DNA of 64,000 bases, taken from positions 1 through 64,000 of the forward strand of contig NZ_QOLA01000022.1 in the NCBI RefSeq assembly GCF_003324565.1, in the 5' to 3' direction. The position numbers were made by a program, and so were the translations under genes. Positions 8,168 through 16,514 of the stretch are shown here, piece after piece. The DNA is from Streptomyces sp. SDr-06. Its GTDB lineage: Bacteria; Actinomycetota; Actinomycetes; Streptomycetales; Streptomycetaceae. Numbering within the stretch: position 1 is the first letter of the stretch; each line of letters opens with the position of its first letter. The notes under the pieces were generated by a model. It searched no databases. It had not been told where the DNA came from and saw nothing but the letters and a program-made list of their open reading frames with translations.

Positions 8168-8884
8168 TCAGCCGTTGCGGCGCAGGGCCTCGGACAGCCG
8201 GGCGGCTGCGTCGATGACCGCCTGGGCGTGCATCCGGCCCGGGTGCCGGGTCAGGCGCTCGATCGGGCCGGAGACCGAGACGGCGGCCACCACCCGGTTC
8301 GACGGCCCGCGCACCGGCGCCGAGACCGAGGCCACACCCGGCTCGCGCTCGCCGATCGACTGGGCCCAGCCCCTGCGGCGCACCCCGGAAAGGGCCGTCG
8401 CCGTGAAGCGGGCGCCCTGAAGGCCGCGGTGCAGGCGCTCGGGCTCCTCCCAGGCCATCAGGATCTGGGCGGACGAGCCGGCCTTCATGGTCAGCGTGGA
8501 GCCGACCGGGACGGTGTCGCGCAGGCCGGAGAGGCGCTCGGCGGCCGCCACGCAGATCCGCATGTCGCCCTGCCGGCGGTAGAGCTGGGCGCTCTCGCCG
8601 GTGACGTCCCGCAGATGCGTCAGGACCGGGCCGGCCGTGGCCAGCAGGCGGTCCTCGCCGGCCGCCGCCGCGAGCTCGGCGAGACGCGGGCCGAGAATGA
8701 AACGGCCCTGCATGTCGCGCGCCACCATCCGGTGGTGTTCCAGTGCCACGGCGAGGCGGTGTGCCGTGGGTCGTGCGAGCCCAGTGGCCGCGACCAGACC
8801 TGCGAGGGTGGCCGGACCGGACTCCAGAGCGCTCAAGACAAGGGCAGCCTTGTCCAGAACGCCTACGCCGCTAGAGTTGTCCAT
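8168..8884 (-). CDS. ndgR: IclR-family regulator NdgR
   Basis: 238-residue IclR-type DNA-binding regulator, the exact length of S. coelicolor NdgR. The N-terminal winged helix spans about residues 8-65 (VGVLDKAALVLSALESGPAT, then GLARPTAHRLAVALEHH as recognition helix region), followed by the IclR effector domain with the AGSSAQILMAW and GVASVSAPVRGPSNRVVAAV segments. It sits back to back with leuC. In Streptomyces NdgR activates leuCD and other amino-acid genes and influences antibiotic output in a nitrogen-dependent manner. The start at 8884 is preceded on its strand by GAATAT exactly six bases upstream and has no Shine-Dalgarno, so it is probably leaderless. Confidence 0.95.
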   Translation of the reverse strand: MDNSSGVGVLDKAALVLSALESGPATLAGLVAATGLARPTAHRLAVALEHHRMVARDMQGRFILGPRLAELAAAAGEDRLLATAGPVLTHLRDVTGESAQLYRRQGDMRICVAAAERLSGLRDTVPVGSTLTMKAGSSAQILMAWEEPERLHRGLQGARFTATALSGVRRRGWAQSIGEREPGVASVSAPVRGPSNRVVAAVSVSGPIERLTRHPGRMHAQAVIDAAARLSEALRRNG

Positions 8885-9058
8885 GCAACGATATTCACGT
8901 CTCACTCTGTGAAACGCAAGTTCAATTTTCTCCGGAAGTCGTCAAGCTGTACTGGCGATCCGTACAACGGGGCGCGGCCCTCGCCCGGGGCGTGCGGTAC
9001 GGGTACGGGCAATCGATCTCTAGTAGTGCCGGCGACGACGCCGGCCGGAGGGAAGGCG
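8885..9058. promoter_or_regulatory. Divergent ndgR / leuC control region
   Basis: 174 bases shared by two oppositely oriented genes. On the minus strand TTGCGT, 17 bases, then GAATAT fits the ndgR promoter. On the plus strand the AT-rich stretch near 8911-8930 is relatively low in GC. By analogy with other Streptomyces the NdgR site for leuC should be here, but I cannot mark it confidently. Confidence 0.55.
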
Positions 9059-10483
9059 ATGGGTAGGACACTCGCGGAGAAGGTCTGGGACGACCATGTC
9101 GTCAGGCGAGCCGAGGGCGAGCCCGACCTCCTCTTCATCGATCTGCACCTGTTGCACGAGGTGACCAGCCCGCAGGCCTTCGACGGACTGCGCAAGAACG
9201 GTCGCCAGGTGCGGCGCCTCGACCTCACCATCGCCACCGAGGACCACAACACCCCCACCATCGACATCGACAAGCCGATCGCGGACCCGGTCTCCCGGGT
9301 CCAGCTGGAGACGCTGCGCAAGAACTGCGCCGAGTTCGGGGTGCGCCTGCACCCGCTGGGCGACGTCGAGCAGGGTGTTGTCCACGTAGTGGGACCGCAG
9401 CTGGGCCTGACCCAGCCCGGCACCACCGTGGTCTGCGGCGACTCGCACACCTCCACCCACGGCGCCTTCGGCGCGCTGGCCTTCGGCATCGGCACCAGCC
9501 AGGTCGAGCACGTCCTGGCCACCCAGACGCTGCCGCTGGCCCCGTTCAAGACGATGGCCATCACCGTCGACGGCGAACTGCCCGAGGGCGTCACCGCCAA
9601 GGACCTGATCCTCGCCATCATCGCGCGGATCGGCACCGGCGGCGGCCAGGGCTACGTCCTGGAATACCGCGGCTCCGCCATCGAGAAGCTCTCGATGGAA
9701 GCCCGCATGACCATCTGCAACATGTCGATCGAGGCCGGTGCCCGCGCGGGCATGATCGCCCCCGACCGGACCACCTTCGACTACCTGGAGGGCCGCGCCC
9801 ACGCCCCCCAGGGCGAGGACTGGGACGCGGCGGTCGCGTACTGGAAGACCCTGAGGACGGACGAGGACGCGGTCTTCGACGCCGAGGTCGTCATCAAGGC
9901 CGACGAGCTCTCGCCGTTCGTCACCTGGGGCACCAACCCCGGCCAGGGTGCGCCGCTTTCGGCGTCCGTCCCCGACCCGGCTTCGTACGAAGACGCTTCG
10001 GAGCGCCTGGCCGCCGAAAAGGCCCTGGAATACATGGGGTTGACCGCCGGACAGCCGCTGCGCGACATCAACGTCGACACCGTCTTCGTAGGTTCGTGCA
10101 CCAACGGCCGGATCGAGGACCTGCGCAACGCGGCGGCCGTCATCGAGGGCCGCAAAGTCGCCGACGGCGTACGGATGCTGGTCGTCCCGGGCTCGGTCCG
10201 GGTCGCTCTGCAGGCCATCGACGAGGGCCTGGACAAGGTGTTCACCGCCGCCGGCGCCGAATGGCGGCACGCGGGCTGCTCGATGTGCCTGGGCATGAAC
10301 CCCGACCAGCTGGCCCCCGGTGAGCGCTCCGCGTCCACCTCCAACCGCAACTTCGAGGGCAGGCAGGGCAAGGGCGGCCGCACCCACCTGGTTTCGCCCC
10401 AGGTCGCCGCCGCGACGGCGGTTCTCGGCCATCTGGCCGCCCCCGCCGACCTGTCCGACGTCCGCACCCCCGTGGAGGCCTGA
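9059..10483 (+). CDS. leuC: 3-isopropylmalate dehydratase large subunit
   Basis: 474-residue aconitase-family subunit of leucine biosynthesis, converting 2-isopropylmalate to 3-isopropylmalate with LeuD. The ATG at 9059 has GGAGG 7 bases upstream. The [4Fe-4S] ligands are the Cys of VGSCTNGR (about residue 347) and the two Cys of GCSMCLGMNPDQ (about 404 and 407). Other signatures are VCGDSHTSTHGAFGAL and the N-terminal TLAEKVWDDHVV. Only 5 bases separate it from leuD, so they form one operon divergent from ndgR. Cytoplasmic. Confidence 0.97.
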   Translation: MGRTLAEKVWDDHVVRRAEGEPDLLFIDLHLLHEVTSPQAFDGLRKNGRQVRRLDLTIATEDHNTPTIDIDKPIADPVSRVQLETLRKNCAEFGVRLHPLGDVEQGVVHVVGPQLGLTQPGTTVVCGDSHTSTHGAFGALAFGIGTSQVEHVLATQTLPLAPFKTMAITVDGELPEGVTAKDLILAIIARIGTGGGQGYVLEYRGSAIEKLSMEARMTICNMSIEAGARAGMIAPDRTTFDYLEGRAHAPQGEDWDAAVAYWKTLRTDEDAVFDAEVVIKADELSPFVTWGTNPGQGAPLSASVPDPASYEDASERLAAEKALEYMGLTAGQPLRDINVDTVFVGSCTNGRIEDLRNAAAVIEGRKVADGVRMLVVPGSVRVALQAIDEGLDKVFTAAGAEWRHAGCSMCLGMNPDQLAPGERSASTSNRNFEGRQGKGGRTHLVSPQVAAATAVLGHLAAPADLSDVRTPVEA

Positions 10484-10488
10484 GAACC

Positions 10489-11082
10489 ATGGAAGCTTTC
10501 ACCGCGCACACCGGCCGGGCCGTACCGCTGCGCCGTTCCAACGTCGACACCGACCAGATCATCCCGGCCCACTGGCTGAAGAAGGTCACCCGGGACGGCT
10601 TCGAGGACGGGCTCTTCGAGGCCTGGCGCAAGGACTCCGAGTTCGTCCTGAACAGGCCCGAGCGCGAGGGCGCCACGGTGCTGGTGGCCGGACCGGACTT
10701 CGGCACCGGCTCCTCCCGCGAGCACGCGGTGTGGGCCCTGCAGAACTACGGCTTCAAGGCCGTGATCTCGTCCCGCTTCGCCGACATCTTCCGCGGCAAC
10801 TCGCTGAAGAACGGGCTGCTCACCGTCGTTCTCGACCAGAAGGTCGTGGACGCGCTGTGGGAGCTGACCGAGCGCGATCCGCAGGCCGAAATCACCGTTG
10901 ACCTGCAGGATCGCCAAGTTCGCGCGGAAGGCGTCACGGCCGACTTCGAACTCGACGAGAACGCCCGCTGGCGGCTCCTGAACGGTCTGGACGACATCTC
11001 GATCACGCTCCAGAACGAGCCCGAGATCGCCGCCTACGAGGCCCGCCGACCCGCCTTCAAGCCGAGCACGATCCAGGCCTGA
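10489..11082 (+). CDS. leuD: 3-isopropylmalate dehydratase small subunit
   Basis: 197-residue swivelling-domain partner of LeuC. The hallmark FGTGSSREHAVWALQNYGF substrate loop is present, and the start MEAFTAHTGRAVPLRRSNVD TDQIIP pattern is standard. GGAGG lies about 13 bases upstream, inside the end of leuC, consistent with coupled translation. Normal length for actinobacteria. It is followed by a hairpin terminator. Confidence 0.97.
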   Translation: MEAFTAHTGRAVPLRRSNVDTDQIIPAHWLKKVTRDGFEDGLFEAWRKDSEFVLNRPEREGATVLVAGPDFGTGSSREHAVWALQNYGFKAVISSRFADIFRGNSLKNGLLTVVLDQKVVDALWELTERDPQAEITVDLQDRQVRAEGVTADFELDENARWRLLNGLDDISITLQNEPEIAAYEARRPAFKPSTIQA

Positions 11083-11111
11083 ACCGCGTATTGACCCCCC
11101 TTCGGCTGCAT

Positions 11112-11160
11112 CGCGCCCCCTGATTTCCGGATTGATTTCCGGGCAGGGGGCGCGTCGCGT
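11112..11160 (+). terminator. Terminator of leuCD
   Basis: An 11-base perfect stem (11112-11122 with 11144-11154) encloses a 21-base loop that itself contains two copies of GATTTCCGG, followed by TCGCGTTTT. The long loop with a direct repeat is unusual but the position, 30 bases after leuD, is right. Confidence 0.7.
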
Positions 11161-11309
11161 TTTGGGCTCCGGGGGTGACGTCAACTAGCCTTGTAGACAG
11201 GGCAGATGGCCGGATACTCGCTTGCGCGATCGGGGCATCGTACGGACGTCCAGGAGACGCCTGATTCGCTCAGTTGCCCCCGCCGGAGGTGACAACTCGC
11301 CTCAGATGG

Positions 11310-11315
11310 CACAAT
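11310..11315 (+). promoter_or_regulatory. -10 element of a leaderless gene
   Basis: CACAAT ends six bases before the ATG at 11322, where there is no Shine-Dalgarno. A GTGACA at 11289-11294 could be the -35, although the 15-base spacing is short. Confidence 0.45.
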
Positions 11316-11321
11316 CGACGC

Positions 11322-11549
11322 ATGGAACGCGACAGCCAACTCGAGCTCTACGGGCTGGTGGCGGACCAACTGAAAGAAGCGCACACAAGGGTGCGCGAAC
11401 TGCAAGTCCCGGAGGGCGTACGGATGGCGCTGTCCCGGAAGCTGCTGGTCATAACAGCGGCTGCCAAACACGATGTCGCCGATGCGGCAAGGCGTCTGGA
11501 CCGGTTGATGAAGGACCTCGACGAGGGCCGATTCCCCGAAGGCGACTGA
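11322..11549 (+). CDS. Small helical protein of unknown function
   Basis: 75 residues beginning MERDSQLELYGLVADQLKEA. It is predicted to be almost all helix, charged, without cysteines, signal peptide or membrane segment: QLELYGLVADQLKEAHTRV, then a Pro-containing turn (VPEGVRMALSRKLLVIT), then KHDVADAARRLDRLMKDLDEG. It sits between leuD and hupS, as in related Streptomyces. The gene appears leaderless. I do not recognise a family and assign no function. Confidence 0.75.
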   Translation: MERDSQLELYGLVADQLKEAHTRVRELQVPEGVRMALSRKLLVITAAAKHDVADAARRLDRLMKDLDEGRFPEGD

Positions 11550-11613
11550 GCCGTAAGGAACTCGGTGCGAGCCGACTTCGTTGCGGCACTAGGGTGATTA
11601 GCCCGTTTCGTGT

Positions 11614-11642
11614 TTGATTTGCGGTATATATCTGCCTAACGT
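11614..11642 (+). promoter_or_regulatory. Probable hupS promoter
   Basis: TTGATT (11614-11619), a 17-base AT-rich spacer containing GTATATAT, then TAACGT (11637-11642). It lies about 52 bases before the hupS start in the only AT-rich patch of this gap. Confidence 0.5.
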
Positions 11643-11693
11643 GCGAAAAGGCCTGGACGCTTTCGCTCAGGCAATGTCTCCGAAGGGGAAGAC

Positions 11694-12356
11694 GTGAACA
11701 AGGCGCAGCTCGTAGAAGCGATTGCCGACAAGGTCGGCGGCCGTCAGCAGGCCGCGGACGCGGTGGACGCGGTGCTGGACGCGATCGTCCGTGCGGTCGT
11801 CGCCGGCGACCGCGTCTCGGTCACCGGTTTCGGCTCGTTCGAGAAGGTCGACCGCCCGGCCCGGTACGCCCGCAACCCGCAGACGGGTGAGCGCGTCCGG
11901 GTCAAGAAGACCTCGGTTCCGCGCTTCCGCGCGGGTCAGGGCTTCAAGGACCTCGTCGCGGGCTCGAAGAAGCTCCCGAAGAACGACGTGGCCGTCAAGA
12001 AGGCCCCCAAGGGCAGCCTCTCGGGCGGTACTTCCACCCGCACGACCGTCAAGAAGGCCGCGGCCAAGAAGGCCACGACCGCCAAGAAGGCCACCGCCAA
12101 GAAGACCGCGGCGGTGAAGAAGACCACCGCGGCGAAGACCACGGCGGCCAAGAAGACCACCGCGAAGAAGGCGACCGCCAAGAAGACGACGGCCACCGCC
12201 AAGAAGGCCGCGCCGGCGAAGAAGACCGCGACCGCCAAGAAGGCCACCGCGAAGAAGACCGCGCCGGCCAAGAAGGCCGTCGCGAAGAAGGCGCCCGCGA
12301 AGAAGACCACGGCGCGCAAGACCACCGCCAAGAAGGCGACCGCTCGCAAGAAGTAG
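11694..12356 (+). CDS. hupS: HU-like nucleoid protein with lysine-rich tail, HupS
   Basis: 220 residues. Residues 1-95 are a normal HU fold (MNKAQLVEAIADKVGG, TGFGSFEKVDRPARYARNPQ, the DNA-clamping arm). From about 110 to the end it is a long run of Lys/Ala/Thr repeats (KKATA, KKTTA, PAKK), like the tail of histone H1. Two HU paralogues are known in Streptomyces: short HupA and tailed HupS, the latter linked to spore nucleoid compaction and spore resistance. GTG start with GAAGGGGAAG upstream. The repetitive tail is prone to length change by slippage. Confidence 0.95.
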   Translation: MNKAQLVEAIADKVGGRQQAADAVDAVLDAIVRAVVAGDRVSVTGFGSFEKVDRPARYARNPQTGERVRVKKTSVPRFRAGQGFKDLVAGSKKLPKNDVAVKKAPKGSLSGGTSTRTTVKKAAAKKATTAKKATAKKTAAVKKTTAAKTTAAKKTTAKKATAKKTTATAKKAAPAKKTATAKKATAKKTAPAKKAVAKKAPAKKTTARKTTAKKATARKK

Positions 12357-12380
12357 TCAGCAGCGGCAAGGCTCAAGCGC

Positions 12381-12413
12381 CGGGCCGGGCTCCCCTCGGG
12401 GAGACCCGGCCCG
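12381..12413 (+). terminator. Terminator between hupS and the convergent small gene
   Basis: CGGGCCGGG (12381-12389) pairs with CCCGGCCCG (12405-12413), and TCCCC with GGGGA inside. The structure can serve both converging transcripts. Confidence 0.75.
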
Positions 12414-12451
12414 CGGCCGTTTCCGGCCAGGTGAGCGCGCCCGGGGCGGGC

Positions 12452-12655
12452 TCAGAACGTCTGCAGCGTCACCAGCGTGATGCGCAGATCGGCGCCCGAC
12501 CCCTCGGTCTCGACGCGCACCCGCTGGCCCGGCCGCAGCAGCCGCAGACCGCCCGCGTCGAAGGCCGGCGCCCCGAACTGCACCGGGGTGCCGTCGTCGA
12601 GCAGCACGCTGCCGCTGCGGGTCTCAAAGTCGTATGTGTACGCGGTCGCCTGCAT
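12452..12655 (-). CDS. Small beta-rich protein, cold-shock/OB-like
   Basis: 67 residues, MQATAYTYDFETRSGSVLLD as start. The pattern GSVLLDDGTPVQFGAPAFDA-GLRLLRPGQRVRVE resembles the core strands of a cold-shock/OB fold (turn with paired acidic residues, then a GQRV strand), but the RNA-binding RNP motifs of true cold-shock proteins are not evident. Nine bases after the cofC stop, same strand, so it is likely co-transcribed with cofC. No function is known to me. Confidence 0.7.
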   Translation of the reverse strand: MQATAYTYDFETRSGSVLLDDGTPVQFGAPAFDAGGLRLLRPGQRVRVETEGSGADLRITLVTLQTF

Positions 12656-12664
12656 ACCGCCAGC

Positions 12665-13324
12665 CTAGTGCCCCGGCACGGGATCGAGGGCGCCCCGCAG
12701 CGCGGCGGTGGCGGGGCCCACGCCCAGGGAGAGCGCGGCCCGCAGATCGGCGCCCGTGTCGACGTCCCGGCGCACCGAGTCCACCCCGTCGAGCAGGATT
12801 TCGGCCGCCCCCGACGCACCGTGGGCGGCCCGTGAAGGACCGCCGAAAACCGGGTTCAAATCGGCGCCGGGAGCCGCCGAAAGGAAAGTCGTGCCGATTC
12901 CCGCCGCATCCGAGAGAAATGCACGCGGAAATGCGCCGGCCGCGGCGAGCACCCGGCCCAGTTCCGCGGGGCGCAGCGCGGGCAGATCCGCGTTGAGGGC
13001 GGCCACCGCGAGCTCCGGGCGCCGCGAACGCACCCGGTACGCCCCGTGTGCCAGCGCCGCGTTGAGACCCGCGCCGGGGGAGTCGGGCACGATGCGCGCC
13101 CCGAGCGCGGCCAGCTCCGCACCGGCCAGCGGATCGTCCGTGACGACCGCCACACCGCGCACCGCGGGACAGGCGAGCGCGGCCGCCACCGTGTCCAGCG
13201 CGAACGCCAGGGCCAGCCGCGGCCGCAGCGCCTCGCCGACGGCGGCCGTCAGCCTGCTCTTGCCCAGCGCCAAGGGCTTCAGGGGGATGACGAGGGACCA
13301 GCGGGCAGCTGTGGCGGTGTTCGT
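12665..13324 (-). CDS. cofC: 2-phospho-L-lactate guanylyltransferase (F420 biosynthesis)
   Basis: About 219 residues of a CofC/FbiD enzyme, which activates phospholactate or phosphoenolpyruvate with GTP for coenzyme F420 assembly. Signatures are WSLVIPLKPLALGKSRLT at the N terminus, the VAVVTDDPLAG strand, ALNADLPALRPAEL and GTTFLSAAPGADLNPVFG. No ATG, GTG or TTG lies near the expected N terminus. The best start is an ACG at 13324 with GGAGGGG 5-9 bases upstream; the next in-frame GTG is at 13456 and would add 44 low-complexity residues. The start is therefore uncertain (see findings). It is divergent from the acyltransferase gene. Confidence 0.85.
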   Translation of the reverse strand, partial: TNTATAARWSLVIPLKPLALGKSRLTAAVGEALRPRLALAFALDTVAAALACPAVRGVAVVTDDPLAGAELAALGARIVPDSPGAGLNAALAHGAYRVRSRRPELAVAALNADLPALRPAELGRVLAAAGAFPRAFLSDAAGIGTTFLSAAPGADLNPVFGGPSRAAHGASGAAEILLDGVDSVRRDVDTGADLRAALSLGVGPATAALRGALDPVPGH

Positions 13325-13534
13325 GGCGTCCCCTCCGTCCGGGCGCCGCCCCGAGTCGGCCGGGCGGCGGCGGGCTTCATTGTCACCCGCCCGGACGGCT
13401 GGCGCGCGGACCGGGGCGTACGGTGTTCTCGACAGACCAGGGGCCGGGGGCGACACTTTCCCCCAGCAGCCACGCAGGGTCAGTTCCCCCGGGTCGCAGA
13501 GGCCTGGCCGGGGTCCGCAGAGGAAGGTGTCCGA

Positions 13535-14287
13535 GTGTCCCGCCGCAGAATCGGCTTCTGGTACCGCCTGGCGGCGGTCATCGCAAAACCGCCGCTGGTC
13601 GTTCTGTTCAAGCGGGACTGGCGCGGAATGGAGAACATTCCGGCCGACGGTGGATTCATCACCGCCATCAATCACAACTCGTATCTGGACATGTTCTCCT
13701 ACGGGCATTTCCAATACAACACGGGCCGGGTGCCCCGATTCCTGGCCAAGGCCGCGCTTTTCAAGGCCCCCGGCGTCGGGATCCTGCTGCGCGGCACCGG
13801 CCAGATTCCCGTCTACCGCGAGTCCACCAACGCCGTCGGCGCCTTCCGGGCCGCCGTCGACGCCGTGGAGCGGGGTGAATGCGTCGCCTTCTACCCCGAG
13901 GGCACCCTCACCCGCGACCCCAAACAGTGGCCGATGACCGCGAAGACCGGCGTCGCGCGGGCCGCGCTCCTGACCCGGGCGCCCGTCATCCCCGTGGCCC
14001 AGTGGGGCGCCAACCTGGCGATGCCGCCGTACGCCAAGGAGAAGAAGGTCCGCTTCTTCCCGCGCAAGACCCTTCAGGTGAAGGCCGGTCCGGCCGTGGA
14101 CCTCGACCGGTTCTACGACAAGGAGCCCACCCCCGAGGTGCTGAAGGAGGTGACCGAGGTCATCATGGCCGCGATCACCTCGCTCCTGGAGGAGCTGCGG
14201 GGCGAGAAGGCACCGGAGAAGCCGTACGATCTGCGCCAAGTCCGCGCACAGCAGCGCCGCAAGGCCGCCGGGGAGGGCACCAAGTGA
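13535..14287 (+). CDS. 1-acyl-sn-glycerol-3-phosphate acyltransferase family protein
   Basis: 250-residue PlsC-like acyltransferase. The catalytic NHXXXXD box is NHNSYLD (about residue 47), followed by FYPEGT (about 117), the phosphate-binding motif. A hydrophobic segment (WYRLAAVIAKPPLVVLF) anchors the N terminus to the membrane. The enzyme adds an acyl chain to lysophosphatidic acid, or a related acceptor, in phospholipid synthesis. GTG start with AGGAAGG 8 bases upstream. The stop overlaps the gpsA start (GTGA), which puts glycerol-3-phosphate supply and its acylation in one operon. Confidence 0.92.
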   Translation: MSRRRIGFWYRLAAVIAKPPLVVLFKRDWRGMENIPADGGFITAINHNSYLDMFSYGHFQYNTGRVPRFLAKAALFKAPGVGILLRGTGQIPVYRESTNAVGAFRAAVDAVERGECVAFYPEGTLTRDPKQWPMTAKTGVARAALLTRAPVIPVAQWGANLAMPPYAKEKKVRFFPRKTLQVKAGPAVDLDRFYDKEPTPEVLKEVTEVIMAAITSLLEELRGEKAPEKPYDLRQVRAQQRRKAAGEGTK

Positions 14288-15297
14288 CACAGGGCACCAC
14301 CAAGGCAGCGGTGTTCGGGACCGGTTCGTGGGGCACGGCGTTCGCCATGGTCCTCGCCGACGCGGGCTGTGCGGTGACCCTCTGGGCCCGCCGCCCCGAG
14401 CTCGCCGAAGCGGTCAACTCCACGCGCACCAACCCGGACTACCTGCCCGGCATCGAACTCCCCGCGTCCGTGCGGGCCACCACCGACCCCGCCGAGGCCG
14501 CGGCCGGCGCGGACTTCACCGTCCTCGCCGTCCCCTCCCAGACGCTGCGCGACAACCTCGCCGCCTGGGCGCCCCTGTTGGCACCCGACACCGTGCTGGT
14601 CTCCCTGATGAAGGGCGTCGAACTCGGCACCGCCAAGCGGATGAGCGAGGTCATCGCCGAGGTCGCCAAGGTCGCCGAGGACCGCGTCGCCGTGGTCACC
14701 GGGCCCAACCTGGCCAAGGAGATCGCCAAGCGGATGCCGGCCGCCGCCGTCGTGGCCTGCCGCGACGAGGCCGTCGCCCAGCGCCTCCAGGCCGCCTGCC
14801 ACACCCCTTACTTCCGCCCGTACACCAACACCGACGTCGTCGGCTGCGAACTGGGCGGCGCCGTCAAGAACGTCATCGGGCTCGCCGTCGGCATCGCCGA
14901 CGGCATGGGTCTTGGCGACAACGCCAAGGGCTCGCTGATCACCCGCGGCCTCGCCGAGACGACCCGGCTCGGCCTCGCGATGGGCGCCGACCCGCTGACG
15001 TTCTCCGGCCTCGCGGGCCTCGGCGACCTCGTCGCCACCTGCTCGTCGCCGCTCTCGCGCAACCACACCTTCGGCACCAACCTCGGCAGGGGCATGACCC
15101 TGCAGGAGACCATCGCGGTCACCAAGCAGACCGCCGAGGGCGTCAAGTCCTGCGAATCCGTACTGGATCTGGCGCGTCGGCACGGGGTGGACATGCCCAT
15201 CACGGAGACCGTCGTCGGCATCGTCCACGAGGGAAAGCCGCCGGTCGTCGCCCTCAAGGAGCTGATGTCGCGCAGCGCCAAGGCCGAGCGGCGCTGA
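14284..15297 (+). CDS. gpsA: Glycerol-3-phosphate dehydrogenase [NAD(P)+]
   Basis: 337 residues. The nucleotide-binding loop is FGTGSWGTAFA at residues 11-21, and the catalytic-domain signature is CELGGAVKNVIGLAVG with the active-site Lys. It reduces dihydroxyacetone phosphate to sn-glycerol-3-phosphate for phospholipids. It starts at the GTG at 14284, 4 bases inside the upstream acyltransferase gene, so translation is coupled. ddl follows after 59 bases. Confidence 0.97.
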   Translation: MTQGTTKAAVFGTGSWGTAFAMVLADAGCAVTLWARRPELAEAVNSTRTNPDYLPGIELPASVRATTDPAEAAAGADFTVLAVPSQTLRDNLAAWAPLLAPDTVLVSLMKGVELGTAKRMSEVIAEVAKVAEDRVAVVTGPNLAKEIAKRMPAAAVVACRDEAVAQRLQAACHTPYFRPYTNTDVVGCELGGAVKNVIGLAVGIADGMGLGDNAKGSLITRGLAETTRLGLAMGADPLTFSGLAGLGDLVATCSSPLSRNHTFGTNLGRGMTLQETIAVTKQTAEGVKSCESVLDLARRHGVDMPITETVVGIVHEGKPPVVALKELMSRSAKAERR

Positions 15298-15356
15298 CCG
15301 CGCCGGGCCCCCGCGGCCATGGATGCGGCGCTCGGAACGGGTACCCTCAACGCGAT

Positions 15357-16514
15357 ATGAGCAGCGAGAACCTCCCCCAGAGCCCTGAGAAGCAGCTCCG
15401 CAAGCCGCGGGTGGCCGTAGTGTTCGGCGGCCGCAGTTCGGAACACGGCATCTCGGTCGTGACCGCCGGTGCGGTGCTGCGCGCCATCGACCGTACGAAG
15501 TACGACGTGCTGCCCATCGGCATCACGACGGACGGCCGCTGGGCGCTCACCGCCGACGAACCGGAGCGGATGGCGATCAGCGACCGGCGCACCCCGAGCG
15601 TCGAGGAGCTCGCCGAGTCCCCCGAGGGCGGTGTGGTCCTGCCGGTGGACCCGGCCAGCCGCGAAGTGGTCTACAGCGAGCCGGGCTCGGTGCCCAAGGT
15701 GCTCGGCGAGGTCGACGTCGTCTTCCCGATGCTGCACGGCCCCTACGGCGAGGACGGCACCCTCCAGGGCCTGCTGGAACTCTCCGGAATCCCGTACGTC
15801 GGCTCGGGCGTGCTCGCCTCCGCCGTCGGCCAGGACAAGGAGTACATGAAGCGCGTCTTCACCTCCTTCGGGCTGCCCGTCGGGCCCTACCTGGTGGTCC
15901 GCCCGCGCGAGTGGGAGCAGGACGAGAAGGCCGCCCGCCAGCGCATCGCGGACTTCGCCGGTGAGCACGGCTGGCCGCTGTTCATCAAGCCGTCCCGGGC
16001 CGGTTCCTCGTTCGGCATCACCAAGGTGGAATCCTTCGAGGGCCTGGACGAGGCCATCGCCGAGGCCCGCCGCCACGACCCTAAGTTCCTCGTCGAGTCG
16101 CTGCTGCGCGGCCGCGAGATCGAGTGCGGGGTCCTGGAGTTCGAGGACGGCCCGCGGGCGAGCGTGCCCGCGGAGATCCCGCCGGTGACCGCCCACGAGT
16201 TCTACGACTTCGAGGCCAAGTACATCGACTCGGCGGCCGGGATCGTGCCCGCACCGATCGGCGACGAGGCCACCGCCGAGGTGCGGCGGCTCGCGGTGGA
16301 GGCCTTCGAGGCGGCCTCCTGCGAGGGCCTGGTCCGCGCGGACTTCTTCCTCCAGGACAACGGCGAGTTCGTCATCAACGAGATCAACACGATGCCCGGC
16401 TTCACGCCGATCTCGATGTACCCGCGGATGTGGCAGGAGAGCGGCGTCGAGTACGCGGACCTGGTCGACAAGCTCATCCAGGCGGCGCTGCGACGGTCCA
16501 CGGGGCTGCGCTAG
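15357..16514 (+). CDS. ddl: D-alanine--D-alanine ligase
   Basis: 385-residue ATP-grasp ligase making D-Ala-D-Ala for peptidoglycan. Motifs: FGGRSSEHGISVVTAG (substrate Glu), MLHGPYGEDGTLQGLLEL, the ATP-binding FIKPSRAGSSFGI, and INEINTMPGFTPISMYP at the end. The omega-loop segment EFYDFEAKY carries the Tyr typical of D-Ala:D-Ala rather than D-Ala:D-Lac enzymes, so a vancomycin-resistance role is unlikely. There is no Shine-Dalgarno; TACCCT at 15342-15347 suggests a very short leader. Its stop overlaps the stop of the convergent lipoprotein gene. Confidence 0.97.
   Translation: MSSENLPQSPEKQLRKPRVAVVFGGRSSEHGISVVTAGAVLRAIDRTKYDVLPIGITTDGRWALTADEPERMAISDRRTPSVEELAESPEGGVVLPVDPASREVVYSEPGSVPKVLGEVDVVFPMLHGPYGEDGTLQGLLELSGIPYVGSGVLASAVGQDKEYMKRVFTSFGLPVGPYLVVRPREWEQDEKAARQRIADFAGEHGWPLFIKPSRAGSSFGITKVESFEGLDEAIAEARRHDPKFLVESLLRGREIECGVLEFEDGPRASVPAEIPPVTAHEFYDFEAKYIDSAAGIVPAPIGDEATAEVRRLAVEAFEAASCEGLVRADFFLQDNGEFVINEINTMPGFTPISMYPRMWQESGVEYADLVDKLIQAALRRSTGLR

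Noticed and set aside
12049..12376. Minus-strand frames rich in Ala/Phe/Val opposite the hupS tail
   Set aside because: They are the complement of the AAG/GCC repeat of the lysine-rich tail and would be artefacts of repetitive DNA.
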